From Candidatus Didemnitutus sp. (GTDB lineage: Bacteria > Verrucomicrobiota > Verrucomicrobiia > Opitutales > Opitutaceae): 6,128 nt of DNA. A model generated the notes under the pieces. The model did no database searches. It had not been told where the DNA came from and saw nothing but the letters and a program-made list of their open reading frames with translations. This document shows, one piece after another, positions 1 to 6,048 of the stretch. Position 1 is the first letter of the stretch. Each line of letters begins with the position of its first letter. A program made the translations under genes and the position numbers. The stretch covers positions 1 through 6,128 of the forward strand of contig JAUXOH010000468.1 of assembly GCA_030682505.1 (NCBI GenBank), read 5' to 3'.

Positions 1-3000
1 TTCCAACCCAAACTCCCGGAGGATCTGTACCGTGTCATGCAGCCCGGCGAAAATCTGCGGCGAATAGATTTTCTCGTCGGCCAGTTCCCTCAGGCCCGAA
101 GCCAGCGTAAGCAAATGCCCCGCGAGGTTGCCGCTGTCCACGCTCGAAACATAAAGCGGCAGGAGCGGCTCCAGCGTGCGCGTCTCATACCAGTTGTAGA
201 AGTGGCCGCGATACGTCTTGAGCCGCTCCAGCGTGGCGAAGGTGTCACTCGTGCGGCGGATCAATCCGCTGACCGGCAGATAGCCCAGATCCACGGCCGC
301 GAGATTGGCGAGCAGGGCCATGCCGATGTTCGTCGGCGAGGTGCGCGAAGCGATCACCGGAGCCGGAGTTTCCTGGAAGTTATCCGGCGGCAGCCAGTTC
401 TCCCGCGCGGTGACGAAGGTTTCGAAAAAATGCCACGTTTTCCGCGCGGTGCCGCGGAGGAACACGAGTTGCCCGGCGGACAGCGTTGGCGCGGCGGCCG
501 CGATGGGCTGGCTGATCCACCATGCGATCCACGGCGCGGCGAGCCAGGCACCGAGCACCGGCACGGCCAGGAAGAGTTGGTCCGGCCGCCGGAGCGCCAG
601 CGTGATGCCGATCGCCAGCGCACTGCCCGGCGCAAACCACATCGTCGCGTAAAACCCGGCGAGGCTCGCGTGCTGGGTGCGCTCGGAGTCGCTTGACGTC
701 TGCCATTCGAGGAGACGGCGGCGCGTGACCAGCAGGCGCAGCAGCGTGCGACCGATGGCGTCGAGACTGACGAACGCGTCGTAAGGAAGAAACGCAAGCG
801 TCAGCAAGATCTGGCCCAGCTGCCGCGCGCCCGATCCGGCCACCCCCCGCAGATGCATCGCCCATGGCAGGTCCTTCGGCTTGCGCAGCGCGTTGACGAA
901 CGCGGCGAGCAAGCCGGGCAGCGCAACGATGGCCAGCACCAGCAGCGTGCCGCGGCCGGCGGGTTCGGGCAGCAGCAACCACGTGCCGACGATCAGCAAC
1001 CACAGCGCGGCGGGGACAAGACTCCGCCGCAGGTTGTCGAGCAGCTTCCACTGCGAGAGCACGGAGAGCGGATTCGGGATGCGCCGGGTGTCCGCCCCGG
1101 GAACCCGCGGCAGGAGCCATTGCGCGATCTGCCAGTCGCCGCGAATCCAGCGGTGGCGCCGGTCCACGTCCACGTTGTAGCGGGACGGGTATTCCTCGTA
1201 AAACTCCACGTCGCTCACGAGGCCGGAGCGCGCGTGGCACGACTCGAGCAAATCATGGCTGAGCACCGTGTTTTCCGGAAAACGCCCGTGCAGCGCGCGC
1301 TCGAACGCGTCCACCTCGTAGATGCCCTTGCCGATGAACGAGCCTTCCTGAAAAACATCCTGGTAAACGTCGGACACTTCCCGCGTGTAGGGATCGATGC
1401 CGGCGTCGCCGGCAAACAGCCGGACGAACCAGGAACGTCGGGCCGTCGGCAGGCTCACGCCGATGCGCGGCTGGAGGATGCTGTAGCCCTCGGAAACGAC
1501 TCCGCGCGCCGCATCGAACACGGGCCGGTTCAGCGGATGGGCCATCGTGCCGACGAGTTGCCGCGCGGCGTCGCGCGGCAGTTGGGTGTCGGTATCGAGC
1601 GTGATGACATATCTAATCTCCGGCAGGATGGTGGTGGAGCCGACGATGGCGAAAAACCGGTCGGGTGCGCCGCCGCGCAGCAGGGCGTTGAACTCCGCGA
1701 GTTTTCCCCGCTTGCGTTCGTAGCCCATCCACACGCCTTCGCCGGCGTTCCAACGCCGCGGACGATGAAACAGAAAAAAGAAGCTCTGGCTTGCGGCCGG
1801 ATATTTCTCGTTGAGCAGCTCGACGCCGGCCCGCGCCCGCTGCCAGAGGCCTTCATCCTCCGGCTGGGTTTCTTCCGGCGCGTCGCGGAAATCCGTCAGC
1901 AAGGCGAAGTGCAGGTGCGCATCCCGGTTCGAGAGGTGATGGAGTTCGAGGGTCTCGATGAGCCGATCGACTGCGGCGGCGGTCGTGAGCATCGTGGGCA
2001 CAACCACCATCGTCCGGAGTTCGGGTGCGAGGCCGGAGGAATAGTCCAGACGCGGCAGCAGGACCGGCTTGATCAGCAGCGTGGCCAGCCAGTTGACCAG
2101 TGCGACCGCGAGCTGGCTGGCACCCAGGAGAAAAATGAGGGTGAAGACGATGAGTTTCCCCGCGGTCGCGCCGAGCAGCAGCGCCTGCCAGAAATACCCG
2201 CCCGTCGCGAGTAGCGTCAGCCCGCCGATGCCGCCGGCATAGAACGCCAGCGGAAAACGGCGGATGCTTCGTTCGACGATCGTGCGCCAGGGCCAGCGCA
2301 CGTTGGCCGCGCGTTCCAGGACCGGGGCTCCGCGGTCGATCAGATAAAAGCCCACGTGGGCAGTCCGGTCGTCGCGACCCCTTTCTTGGGCGCGGTCCCC
2401 CGCCAGTTGGATGGCACGGGACGCGACGTCTGCTTCGGAGAGCCGGCTGTGCCGGGCCAGCGACTCGACCGCGTGGCGGTAGCGATCGCGGGTGGCGAAA
2501 TCCATCGTCGGATAAACTCCCGCCGGGTCGGTGCGCAAGGTGGACTCGACCAGACTGAGCGACTCCACAAACTCCTTCCAGTCCGTGGCGCCCAGGAAGC
2601 GAAGACTGGCGATGCTATGGCTGACGGAAACCTGGTCGGCGGCCTGGTTCTGGCTTTCCAGCTGAACGAGCTGAGCGCTGGTCAGTCCCGCTCCTTCGAG
2701 CCGCTGTTCGAGCCAGGTGCGGGCGAGATGGAGCACCGGACTCTGGCGCGACAGCCGCTGGCAAAATTCCGCGACGAACGAACTGGAAACCGGCAGATCG
2801 GACTTCGCCATGTCCGCCACGACGACCACAAGATGGGACGGATTCCGCTCCGCGATGGCCTGCAAACGATCCACCCACAAGTCGGCCAGGTCGCGATTGG
2901 CCCGCGCGATGGTCAGCCGGGTGGTGACACGTTGGAGATTTTCGATCAGCCCCAGTCGCAGCATGATCGGAATCGCCCACAATTCGCCGAGTTTCAAAGG

Positions 3001-3486
3001 TGCCACCGTCTGGTAGGCGGCGACAAAGGCGTGCAACGGCTCCGCATCGATCTGCGCATCGACGTGCGGGATCAATTCGAGCACGAGGTCGTAGACGCGC
3101 GGCAGACCGGCCGAAGGGCCGTTGGACAGGCAGGGCAACTCCCGGCTGTAATCGCGCGGCAGATGCCGCCGTGCCATTTGGATCTGTTCCTCGATCAAAT
3201 AGAAGTTGTCGAGAAGCCACTCGGCGGCGGGCGTCACATTCCGGCTCGGGTCGACCGCGATGGTCCCGCGATTGAAAGCCCGGAGCCTTTCCTCATTGAG
3301 GTCCAGTTGGGCCAGCAGGGGGTTGGAGCGGCGGTCCGGGGCGATCTGGTGGCTGGTCGCCAAGTCACGCGCGTGGCGCGCGAGCTGGTCGACGCTGAAC
3401 AACTCCGCACGCAAGGGCGGCTCATTGTCCCGGTGACGCGCTTGGCGCGCCATCCATGTCTGCCAGCGTTTCGAAAAGGTCTGCAT
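1..3486 (-). CDS. ndvB: Cyclic beta-1,2-glucan synthase (NdvB/ChvB/Cgs type), N-terminal 1162 residues; 3' end outside window
   Basis: This is an inner-membrane GT84 enzyme. Family members use UDP-glucose to build beta-1,2-glucan, which they then cyclise; the product goes to the periplasm. The frame is open from ATG at 3486 to base 1. Residues 1-410 form the soluble N-terminal region typical of Cgs (ELFSVDQLARHA, AEWLLDNFYLIEEQI, PRVYDLVLELI). Hydrophobic segments lie at about 412-475. The glycosyltransferase domain spans about 490-800, with D532 (LLTDFRD), the DxD motif D631-D633 (TLDTDTQLP), D745 (HDLLE) and RxxRW at 776-780. More membrane segments occur at about 822-866, 888-915 and 945-993. 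From 1028 the conserved middle region begins (ENWLPPDNFQE, SPTNIGMALLAN, HFYNWYETRTLEPL, YVSSVDSGNLAGH). Known Cgs proteins have about 2,800 residues, so the GH94 phosphorylase-like C-terminus should lie further left. The start is preceded by a weak AAGGGGAAG ribosome site; the frame stays open upstream to a TAA near 3611, without another ATG. The family call is firm; the exact glucan made is inferred. Confidence 0.93.
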   Translation of the reverse strand, partial: MQTFSKRWQTWMARQARHRDNEPPLRAELFSVDQLARHARDLATSHQIAPDRRSNPLLAQLDLNEERLRAFNRGTIAVDPSRNVTPAAEWLLDNFYLIEEQIQMARRHLPRDYSRELPCLSNGPSAGLPRVYDLVLELIPHVDAQIDAEPLHAFVAAYQTVAPLKLGELWAIPIMLRLGLIENLQRVTTRLTIARANRDLADLWVDRLQAIAERNPSHLVVVVADMAKSDLPVSSSFVAEFCQRLSRQSPVLHLARTWLEQRLEGAGLTSAQLVQLESQNQAADQVSVSHSIASLRFLGATDWKEFVESLSLVESTLRTDPAGVYPTMDFATRDRYRHAVESLARHSRLSEADVASRAIQLAGDRAQERGRDDRTAHVGFYLIDRGAPVLERAANVRWPWRTIVERSIRRFPLAFYAGGIGGLTLLATGGYFWQALLLGATAGKLIVFTLIFLLGASQLAVALVNWLATLLIKPVLLPRLDYSSGLAPELRTMVVVPTMLTTAAAVDRLIETLELHHLSNRDAHLHFALLTDFRDAPEETQPEDEGLWQRARAGVELLNEKYPAASQSFFFLFHRPRRWNAGEGVWMGYERKRGKLAEFNALLRGGAPDRFFAIVGSTTILPEIRYVITLDTDTQLPRDAARQLVGTMAHPLNRPVFDAARGVVSEGYSILQPRIGVSLPTARRSWFVRLFAGDAGIDPYTREVSDVYQDVFQEGSFIGKGIYEVDAFERALHGRFPENTVLSHDLLESCHARSGLVSDVEFYEEYPSRYNVDVDRRHRWIRGDWQIAQWLLPRVPGADTRRIPNPLSVLSQWKLLDNLRRSLVPAALWLLIVGTWLLLPEPAGRGTLLVLAIVALPGLLAAFVNALRKPKDLPWAMHLRGVAGSGARQLGQILLTLAFLPYDAFVSLDAIGRTLLRLLVTRRRLLEWQTSSDSERTQHASLAGFYATMWFAPGSALAIGITLALRRPDQLFLAVPVLGAWLAAPWIAWWISQPIAAAAPTLSAGQLVFLRGTARKTWHFFETFVTARENWLPPDNFQETPAPVIASRTSPTNIGMALLANLAAVDLGYLPVSGLIRRTSDTFATLERLKTYRGHFYNWYETRTLEPLLPLYVSSVDSGNLAGHLLTLASGLRELADEKIYSPQIFAGLHDTVQILREFGLE

Positions 3487-3561
3487 GTGCTTCTTCCCCT
3501 TCAACCCCCGTTCCAACCGTGGTTGACCGGTGCAGTTGGGCCGGCGTCCCCCGGGCTTCCC

Positions 3562-3579
3562 GCCGGTTTCGAGACCGGC
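3562..3579. repeat. Perfect 6-bp inverted repeat in glucan synthase leader
   Basis: GCCGGT at 3562-3567 and ACCGGC at 3574-3579 are perfect inverted arms around TTCGAG. The hairpin ends 75 bases before the synthase ATG. No T-tract follows on the minus strand, so it does not look like an intrinsic terminator. It could be a structural element of the mRNA leader, or chance in GC-rich DNA. Confidence 0.35.
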
Positions 3580-3618
3580 AAAGTCGGGTCCACTGGGGCA
3601 GGTCTCGCTTTAACGCCA

Positions 3619-3680
3619 CCAACCTTTCCCCGGCGGTAGAGACGGCTGCGAATCAGCACGGGCAAGGCACTGAAGGTTGG
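3619..3680. repeat. Long-loop 8-bp inverted repeat in glucan synthase leader
   Basis: CCAACCTT (3619-3626) and AAGGTTGG (3673-3680) are perfect inverted arms separated by 46 bases. On the minus strand this would close a 62-base stem-loop about 130 bases upstream of the synthase start. Whether it folds in the transcript or is a binding site is unknown. Confidence 0.35.
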
Positions 3681-3849
3681 CTCATTTGATGCCAATGATG
3701 CCCTTTCGCAGGAGAAGTTATATGGGGTGAAGTTCCCATTGGCCGCGCGCGTCCGTCCGGCCGAGGCTGGTCCGCGTGTCGCTGCGGGACGGGGCGGCCG
3801 GTCAAGCGGGCGGCCGTTTACGCCAGCCTCCCTCCTCGCCACCGGATGA

Positions 3850-4185
3850 TCAAGAGGAGTGCGGCCGGGACCAGAGGGGCTTGCCCGTCTCGGCGGGCTT
3901 GGACTTCGGGGCGGGATGGTTCGGGACTTGCGGGGCCCGGGCAAATTTCTTCTGCATGATCGCCTGAATGGATTCTTGCTCCGTCTGGGCAGGCGAGACG
4001 TGATCCTCGCTCTCCGCCGCTGTTTCCGCCGTGGCGCTTCCGGCGAAGATATCGGCGGCCGGGTCATCGCGCAGGATTCGCTCGGCTTCGAGCCAGATTT
4101 CGGAGTCGCAGCCGGTGGGACATTCGCGGTTCTGCCAGAGTTTCCAGGCTTGCAGGGAGATTTCTTCGTGGGTGGGTGTGGTCAT
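3850..4185 (-). CDS. DUF2934 domain protein, 111 residues
   Basis: The function of this family is not known. Residues 6-38 fit the DUF2934 pattern: a short helix with a conserved Trp (AWKLWQNRE, W14 and W17), then a Pro-Thr-Gly turn (residues 23-25), then IWLEAERIL (30-38) with the usual W-x-x-AE core. The remaining 70 residues are acidic, then Pro/Lys-rich, and look disordered, as the tails of these proteins often do. The start ATG at 4185 lacks a clear ribosome site, and its first bases overlap a TGA of the frame carrying the nitroreductase remnant (ATGA). The gene lies directly upstream of the glucan synthase in the same orientation, 363 bases away. The domain call is good; the role is open. 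Confidence 0.82.
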   Translation of the reverse strand: MTTPTHEEISLQAWKLWQNRECPTGCDSEIWLEAERILRDDPAADIFAGSATAETAAESEDHVSPAQTEQESIQAIMQKKFARAPQVPNHPAPKSKPAETGKPLWSRPHSS

Positions 4186-4206
4186 AAATTGAGCGGGTTG
4201 GTGGCG

Positions 4207-4439
4207 TCAGGCCGCGGGCGCCGGGAGCTGCTGAAAGGCTTCGCCAAATCGAGACGCGGACCGCAGTGATGACGCTTGGCGTCGTCGCCGTAGGCGAGGT
4301 TGCAGAGGAAATCGGGCTTGCTGGCGCCGACGGCGACAAAGCCTTCGTCCTTGATTCGGTTGCCGGAGAAGGACGGAAGGAAAAATTCCCGATCGGCCTG
4401 TGCATGGTAGAAACGGGACATGTAACCGCAGAATACTCC
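4207..4439 (-). pseudogene. 3' remnant of a nitroreductase (RutE-like family) gene
   Basis: One minus-strand frame reads GVFCGYMSRFYHAQADREFF, then DFLCNLAYGDDAKRHHCGPR. This resembles the C-terminal FMN-binding part of RutE-like nitroreductases, which I recall as GLDCGPMSGFDNAKVDxEFF followed by NFLCNLGYGDPxKLFPRSPRL. Just after PRL, near 4253, the expected ending appears in another frame: RFGEAFQQL and a TGA at 4207-4209. A one-base deletion there would explain this. The N-terminal two thirds of the enzyme cannot be found in the 226 bases back to the hpf stop, so the gene is truncated as well as frameshifted. If translated, the shifted frame from ATG 4421 ends at TGA 4182, overlapping the DUF2934 start. 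The remnant is presumed to be non-functional. It could still be an active small ORF, but loss of most of the fold argues against enzyme activity. Confidence 0.55.
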
Positions 4440-4665
4440 GTCCGTGCCCCGCCGGCTATGGGGCGTTGTGCTACCGCAAAACAAACGCGGCCGGGAATGA
4501 ATCGCCATTCGGGTCGTCGCGGCGGCCCGGACTTGGGGCCGGCCACTTCTTGAGGTCGACCTTTCCCCCGGCGGCATACGAACACGAAAGGATGGGGGCT
4601 GAATCTTCAGGGCACGACTTCTGCTGGCGAACCAGCGCCCGCCATCGCGCCCGCCATCTGACGAC
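4440..4665. other. Gap between hpf stop and nitroreductase remnant
   Basis: No gene is assigned in these 226 bases. The hpf reading frame stays open after its own TGA for 64 more codons, up to TAG at 4471-4473, but has no ATG. A fragment FAVAQRPIAGG in a second frame, at about 4450-4482, might be the decayed helix that precedes the GLDCGPM motif in nitroreductases. That alignment is weak. The stretch is best read as decayed coding DNA plus spacer. Confidence 0.3.
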
Positions 4666-5019
4666 TCAAACCGGCTCGACCGGCGCAGGGTCCGTCCGCT
4701 GTCTTTTTTCGTCACGCGCTCGACCCAAAGTGTGCTCGACCACGTGGCGCAGTTTGTCGGCCGCGCCAGCGATCGCCTGATGCAGGGACTCCGCATCGAA
4801 CGTCACGTTGAGCGGTTGATGGTGTTCCAAACGAGCCTCCATGGCGCAACGCATCGCGTTGGGTCCAGTCTTGGGACCGTTTTCGTCCGTCAGATGGACT
4901 TCGACGCGGGTGACGTGCCCGCTCTCATGGCTGAGGGCGTGCTCCACGACGGTGCGAACGTGTGCGGACAAGATCTCGCGGCCTTCGATGTGACGATCGG
5001 TGTTAATTTGAATCTGCAT
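4666..5019 (-). CDS. HPF/RaiA-family ribosome-associated protein (short form)
   Basis: Family members bind the decoding region of the 30S subunit and silence or protect ribosomes in stationary phase or stress. The 117 residues show the expected beta-alpha-beta-beta-beta-alpha order: MQIQINTDRHI (strand 1), a first helix at about 14-31 (ILSAHVRTVVEHALS), strand VTRVEVHLTDENG (36-48), a strand pair covering RCAMEARLEHHQPLNVTF, and a last helix with AIAGAADKLRHVVEHTLGR. A charged tail follows. The C-terminal dimerisation domain of long HPF is absent, so this is a short-type protein. Codon and family fit support ATG at 5019. Upstream, GAGGG lies in an 11-base palindrome and could serve as ribosome site, at a rather long spacing. 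Orientation matches its neighbours. Confidence 0.83.
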   Translation of the reverse strand: MQIQINTDRHIEGREILSAHVRTVVEHALSHESGHVTRVEVHLTDENGPKTGPNAMRCAMEARLEHHQPLNVTFDAESLHQAIAGAADKLRHVVEHTLGRARDEKRQRTDPAPVEPV

Positions 5020-5025
5020 GGACGG

Positions 5026-5036
5026 GAGGGTCCCTC
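5026..5036. other. GAGGG-T-CCCTC palindrome just upstream of hpf start
   Basis: GAGGG (5026-5030) and CCCTC (5032-5036) are perfect inverted arms around one base, 6 bases before the hpf ATG. The minus-strand GAGGG is also the best Shine-Dalgarno-like match for this gene, so any pairing or protein binding here would affect translation. With a single-base centre it cannot form a tight RNA hairpin, and a DNA operator is as likely as chance. Confidence 0.25.
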
Positions 5037-5160
5037 ATTCGCGCCCCTCCGTCTATGGGGCCAAGACCCACTCGGCGCGGGCCCGGCCGTCGATGGCTCA
5101 GTCAAGCGCCAGGAGCTGACGTATTTTGGCCGACTGGAGGTGACGCGCTCGTCGCGTCAC

Positions 5161-5185
5161 GTTGCGCGGCAAGCGCGCAACCTAC
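5161..5185. repeat. REPIN-like repeat, single hairpin arm (type B)
   Basis: The arms GTTGCGCG and CGCGCAAC surround loop GCAAG and are followed by CTAC. With the preceding 10 bases (GTCGCGTCAC) and the next C, this 36-base unit is repeated at 5234-5269 with a single difference. It is a solitary half of the paired-hairpin element found next to it. Confidence 0.75.
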
Positions 5186-5208
5186 CACATCCTACCTTGC
5201 GCTCTCCC

Positions 5209-5268
5209 GTAGGTGGCGTGCTTGCCACGCCACGTCGCGTCACGTTGCGCGGCAAGCGCGCAGCCTAC
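5209..5268. repeat. REPIN-like repeat, full paired-hairpin copy (60 bases)
   Basis: The element opens with GTAG and closes with CTAC. Hairpin A has stem GTGGCGTG/CACGCCAC with loop CTTGC (5213-5233). Hairpin B has stem GTTGCGCG/CGCGCAGC with loop GCAAG (5244-5264), including one T-G wobble. Ten bases (GTCGCGTCAC) separate them. Read in reverse complement, B matches A apart from the wobble position and two base pairs, where T-A/G-C and C-G/T-A changes keep pairing. The copy lies 15 bases past the lipoprotein stop and upstream of hpf, where it might also act as a transcription barrier or mRNA stabiliser. Confidence 0.8.
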
Positions 5269-5283
5269 CAGGCAAGGTTCAAC

Positions 5284-5673
5284 CTACCGCTTCCGGTGTT
5301 CAAGGGAACTGACCAGGCCGTCGGTAAAGTTCACGTGGACTTCCTCGGTCGCCGGCCCGCGATAGACGTCCCGGGTGACGGATTGCTGAATAACCGCGCC
5401 ACGCTGATCCTCGATCCTCGGCACGAGGATCTCGCTCCAGCCCGTCTTCTGCCGGAGCGCTTTGTCCTGGGTGGTGTACACCCAGACAGACCGGTGTCCC
5501 GGAACACCGGCCACTTCCCGCCTCTCGTTCGGCTCACCCATCGTGCCCAAGACCTTTTCGGGTGTGTCCCCGACTTGGATGCCGGCCACCTGCTCGGTCA
5601 AGGAGCGGCAGCCAGCCAGACCAAGGGCCGCGGCGAACACGCCGATTGAGAGAAGGTGGATTGGTTTCATCAT
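5284..5673 (-). CDS. Small lipoprotein with BamE/SmpA-like motif, 129 residues
   Basis: Residues 1-22 form a lipoprotein signal: a short Lys-containing start, a hydrophobic stretch from about 5 to 20, and lipobox LAGC with Cys22. The next residue is Arg, not Asp, so by the enterobacterial rule it would go to the outer membrane. The mature part begins with GIQVGDTPEKVLGTMGEPNE (31-50) followed by VWVYTT (63-68). This G-x-T-x-x-x-V-x-x-x-x-GxP ... W-x-Y pattern resembles the BamE/SmpA-OmlA fold, used by outer-membrane assembly factors and unrelated small lipoproteins. A role in outer-membrane assembly is possible but unproven. Two ATGs (5673, 5670) are possible starts; neither has a good ribosome site. 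The frame is open further upstream but that part is Arg/Ser-rich and would bury the signal peptide. The gene follows csbD after 61 bases, and its TAG stop falls in a fragment of the neighbouring repeat. Confidence 0.8.
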   Translation of the reverse strand: MMKPIHLLSIGVFAAALGLAGCRSLTEQVAGIQVGDTPEKVLGTMGEPNERREVAGVPGHRSVWVYTTQDKALRQKTGWSEILVPRIEDQRGAVIQQSVTRDVYRGPATEEVHVNFTDGLVSSLEHRKR

Positions 5674-5697
5674 GCCGATAGGAAGGCGCGTTGCCTG

Positions 5698-5719
5698 CGG
5701 GAAGCGTGCGCCGCTCCCG
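5698..5719 (-). terminator. Hairpin between csbD and lipoprotein gene, possible attenuator
   Basis: CGGGAAGCG (5698-5706) pairs with CGCTCCCG (5712-5719) with one bulged A, around a five-base loop, 15 bases past the csbD stop. No T-tract follows on the minus strand, so it is not a classical intrinsic terminator. It could reduce read-through or protect the csbD mRNA end. Confidence 0.3.
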
Positions 5720-5734
5720 GAGAGGTGTCGCTGT

Positions 5735-5914
5735 TCAGTTCCCGAGCACCTGCTTGATTTCGCCGACCGTCTTCTGGATCTGGCCATCGATCCTCCCGAT
5801 CTTGCCCTCGGCTTCGAGGCGGGGATTGCCGATCGCCCGACCCGTAGCTTCCTTGATGCGACCGACGGTGTTCTTGGCGGTGCCTTCTGCCTTGTCCTGT
5901 GTGCTCGATTTCAT
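5735..5914 (-). CDS. CsbD-family stress protein, 59 residues
   Basis: CsbD-like proteins are small, hydrophilic and helical; in several bacteria they belong to the general stress response, and their molecular activity is unknown. The 59 residues match the family through its length: KAEGTAKNTVGRIKEATGRA, then LEAEGKIGRIDGQIQKTVGE, showing the repeated G-x-x-K-E and EGK-x-x-x-x-G pattern. The start at ATG 5914 gives the normal family size; a longer frame upstream translates the repeat DNA and is rejected. A sigma70-like promoter sits so close that the leader would be only about 8 bases. This is the most upstream gene of the minus-strand row. Confidence 0.9.
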   Translation of the reverse strand: MKSSTQDKAEGTAKNTVGRIKEATGRAIGNPRLEAEGKIGRIDGQIQKTVGEIKQVLGN

Positions 5915-5928
5915 GTTTTTGTGCCCCG

Positions 5929-5957
5929 ATTCTACGCGAAGCCCTCCCCTGTTCCAA
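5929..5957 (-). promoter_or_regulatory. Sigma70-like promoter of csbD
   Basis: On the minus strand TTGGAA (5952-5957; 4 of 6 to TTGACA) and TAGAAT (5929-5934; 5 of 6 to TATAAT) are separated by exactly 17 bases. Transcription would begin near 5922, leaving a leader of about 8 bases before the csbD ATG. That would exclude the GGGG patch as ribosome site and make the transcript nearly leaderless. Confidence 0.5.
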
Positions 5958-6010
5958 TGGGGTCTTGCCACCATAGCGCCAGGAGAAGGGCCGACGCGCG
6001 CGCGCTCCCC

Positions 6011-6035
6011 GTCGGTGGCGTGCTGGCCACGCCAC
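6011..6035. repeat. REPIN-like repeat, single hairpin arm (type A)
   Basis: Stem GTGGCGTG/CACGCCAC with loop CTGGC (6015-6035), preceded by GTCG in place of GTAG. With its flanks (CTCCCC before, GTTGC after) it forms a direct repeat, 6005-6040, with the left half of the full copy that starts at 6042. Confidence 0.75.
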
Positions 6036-6048
6036 GTTGCTCTCCCCG

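Larger units (their letters stand above)
3487..3849. other. Non-coding leader between DUF2934 gene and glucan synthase
   Basis: I see no convincing gene in these 363 bases. Open frames on both strands give Arg/Pro/Ala-rich translations without a domain. Read on the minus strand, the only AT-rich patch is CCATATAAC, whose TATAAC at 3717-3722 could be a -10 box, but no matching -35 box sits at 17 bases. Nearer the start codon are an 8-bp inverted repeat and a small GC hairpin, listed separately. At 3782-3818 the nonamer GGGCGGCCG occurs twice on the plus strand, 15-16 bases apart. This stretch most likely carries the promoter and 5' leader of the synthase gene. Confidence 0.5.

Noticed and set aside
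380..1240. Minus-strand open frame of 286 codons
   Set aside because: It overlaps the synthase in a different frame and gives an Arg/Ala-rich translation; the synthase frame is intact through the same bases.
853..3639. Two long plus-strand open frames (853-2214 and 2356-3639, 453 and 427 codons)
   Set aside because: They lie antisense to the glucan synthase, translate to Arg/Gln/Gly-rich text without any domain, and are the usual by-product of high-GC coding DNA.
3501..4067. Minus-strand frame of 188 codons through the leader and the DUF2934 gene
   Set aside because: Its first half overlaps DUF2934 in another frame and its second half is Pro/Gly/Ala-rich intergenic translation with no recognisable domain.
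3859..4553. Plus-strand frames at 3859-4269 and 4266-4553
   Set aside because: They are antisense to DUF2934 and the nitroreductase remnant, with no family resemblance and no ribosome site.
4607..4657. Tiny minus-strand ORF of 16 residues (MAGAMAGAGSPAEVVP)
   Set aside because: Too short, no ribosome site, and its composition is what GC-rich spacer yields.
5151..5269. Repeat cluster considered as a CRISPR array
   Set aside because: Only two direct units, which are themselves hairpins, with no run of equal-length unique spacers and no cas gene.
4732..5649. Plus-strand frame of 305 codons across hpf, the repeats and the lipoprotein
   Set aside because: It reads through hairpin repeats and antisense to two recognised genes; no domain is visible.
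5674..5787. N-terminal extension of the lipoprotein from 5787
   Set aside because: It overlaps the csbD 3' end, is Arg/Ser-rich and would place the lipoprotein signal internally.
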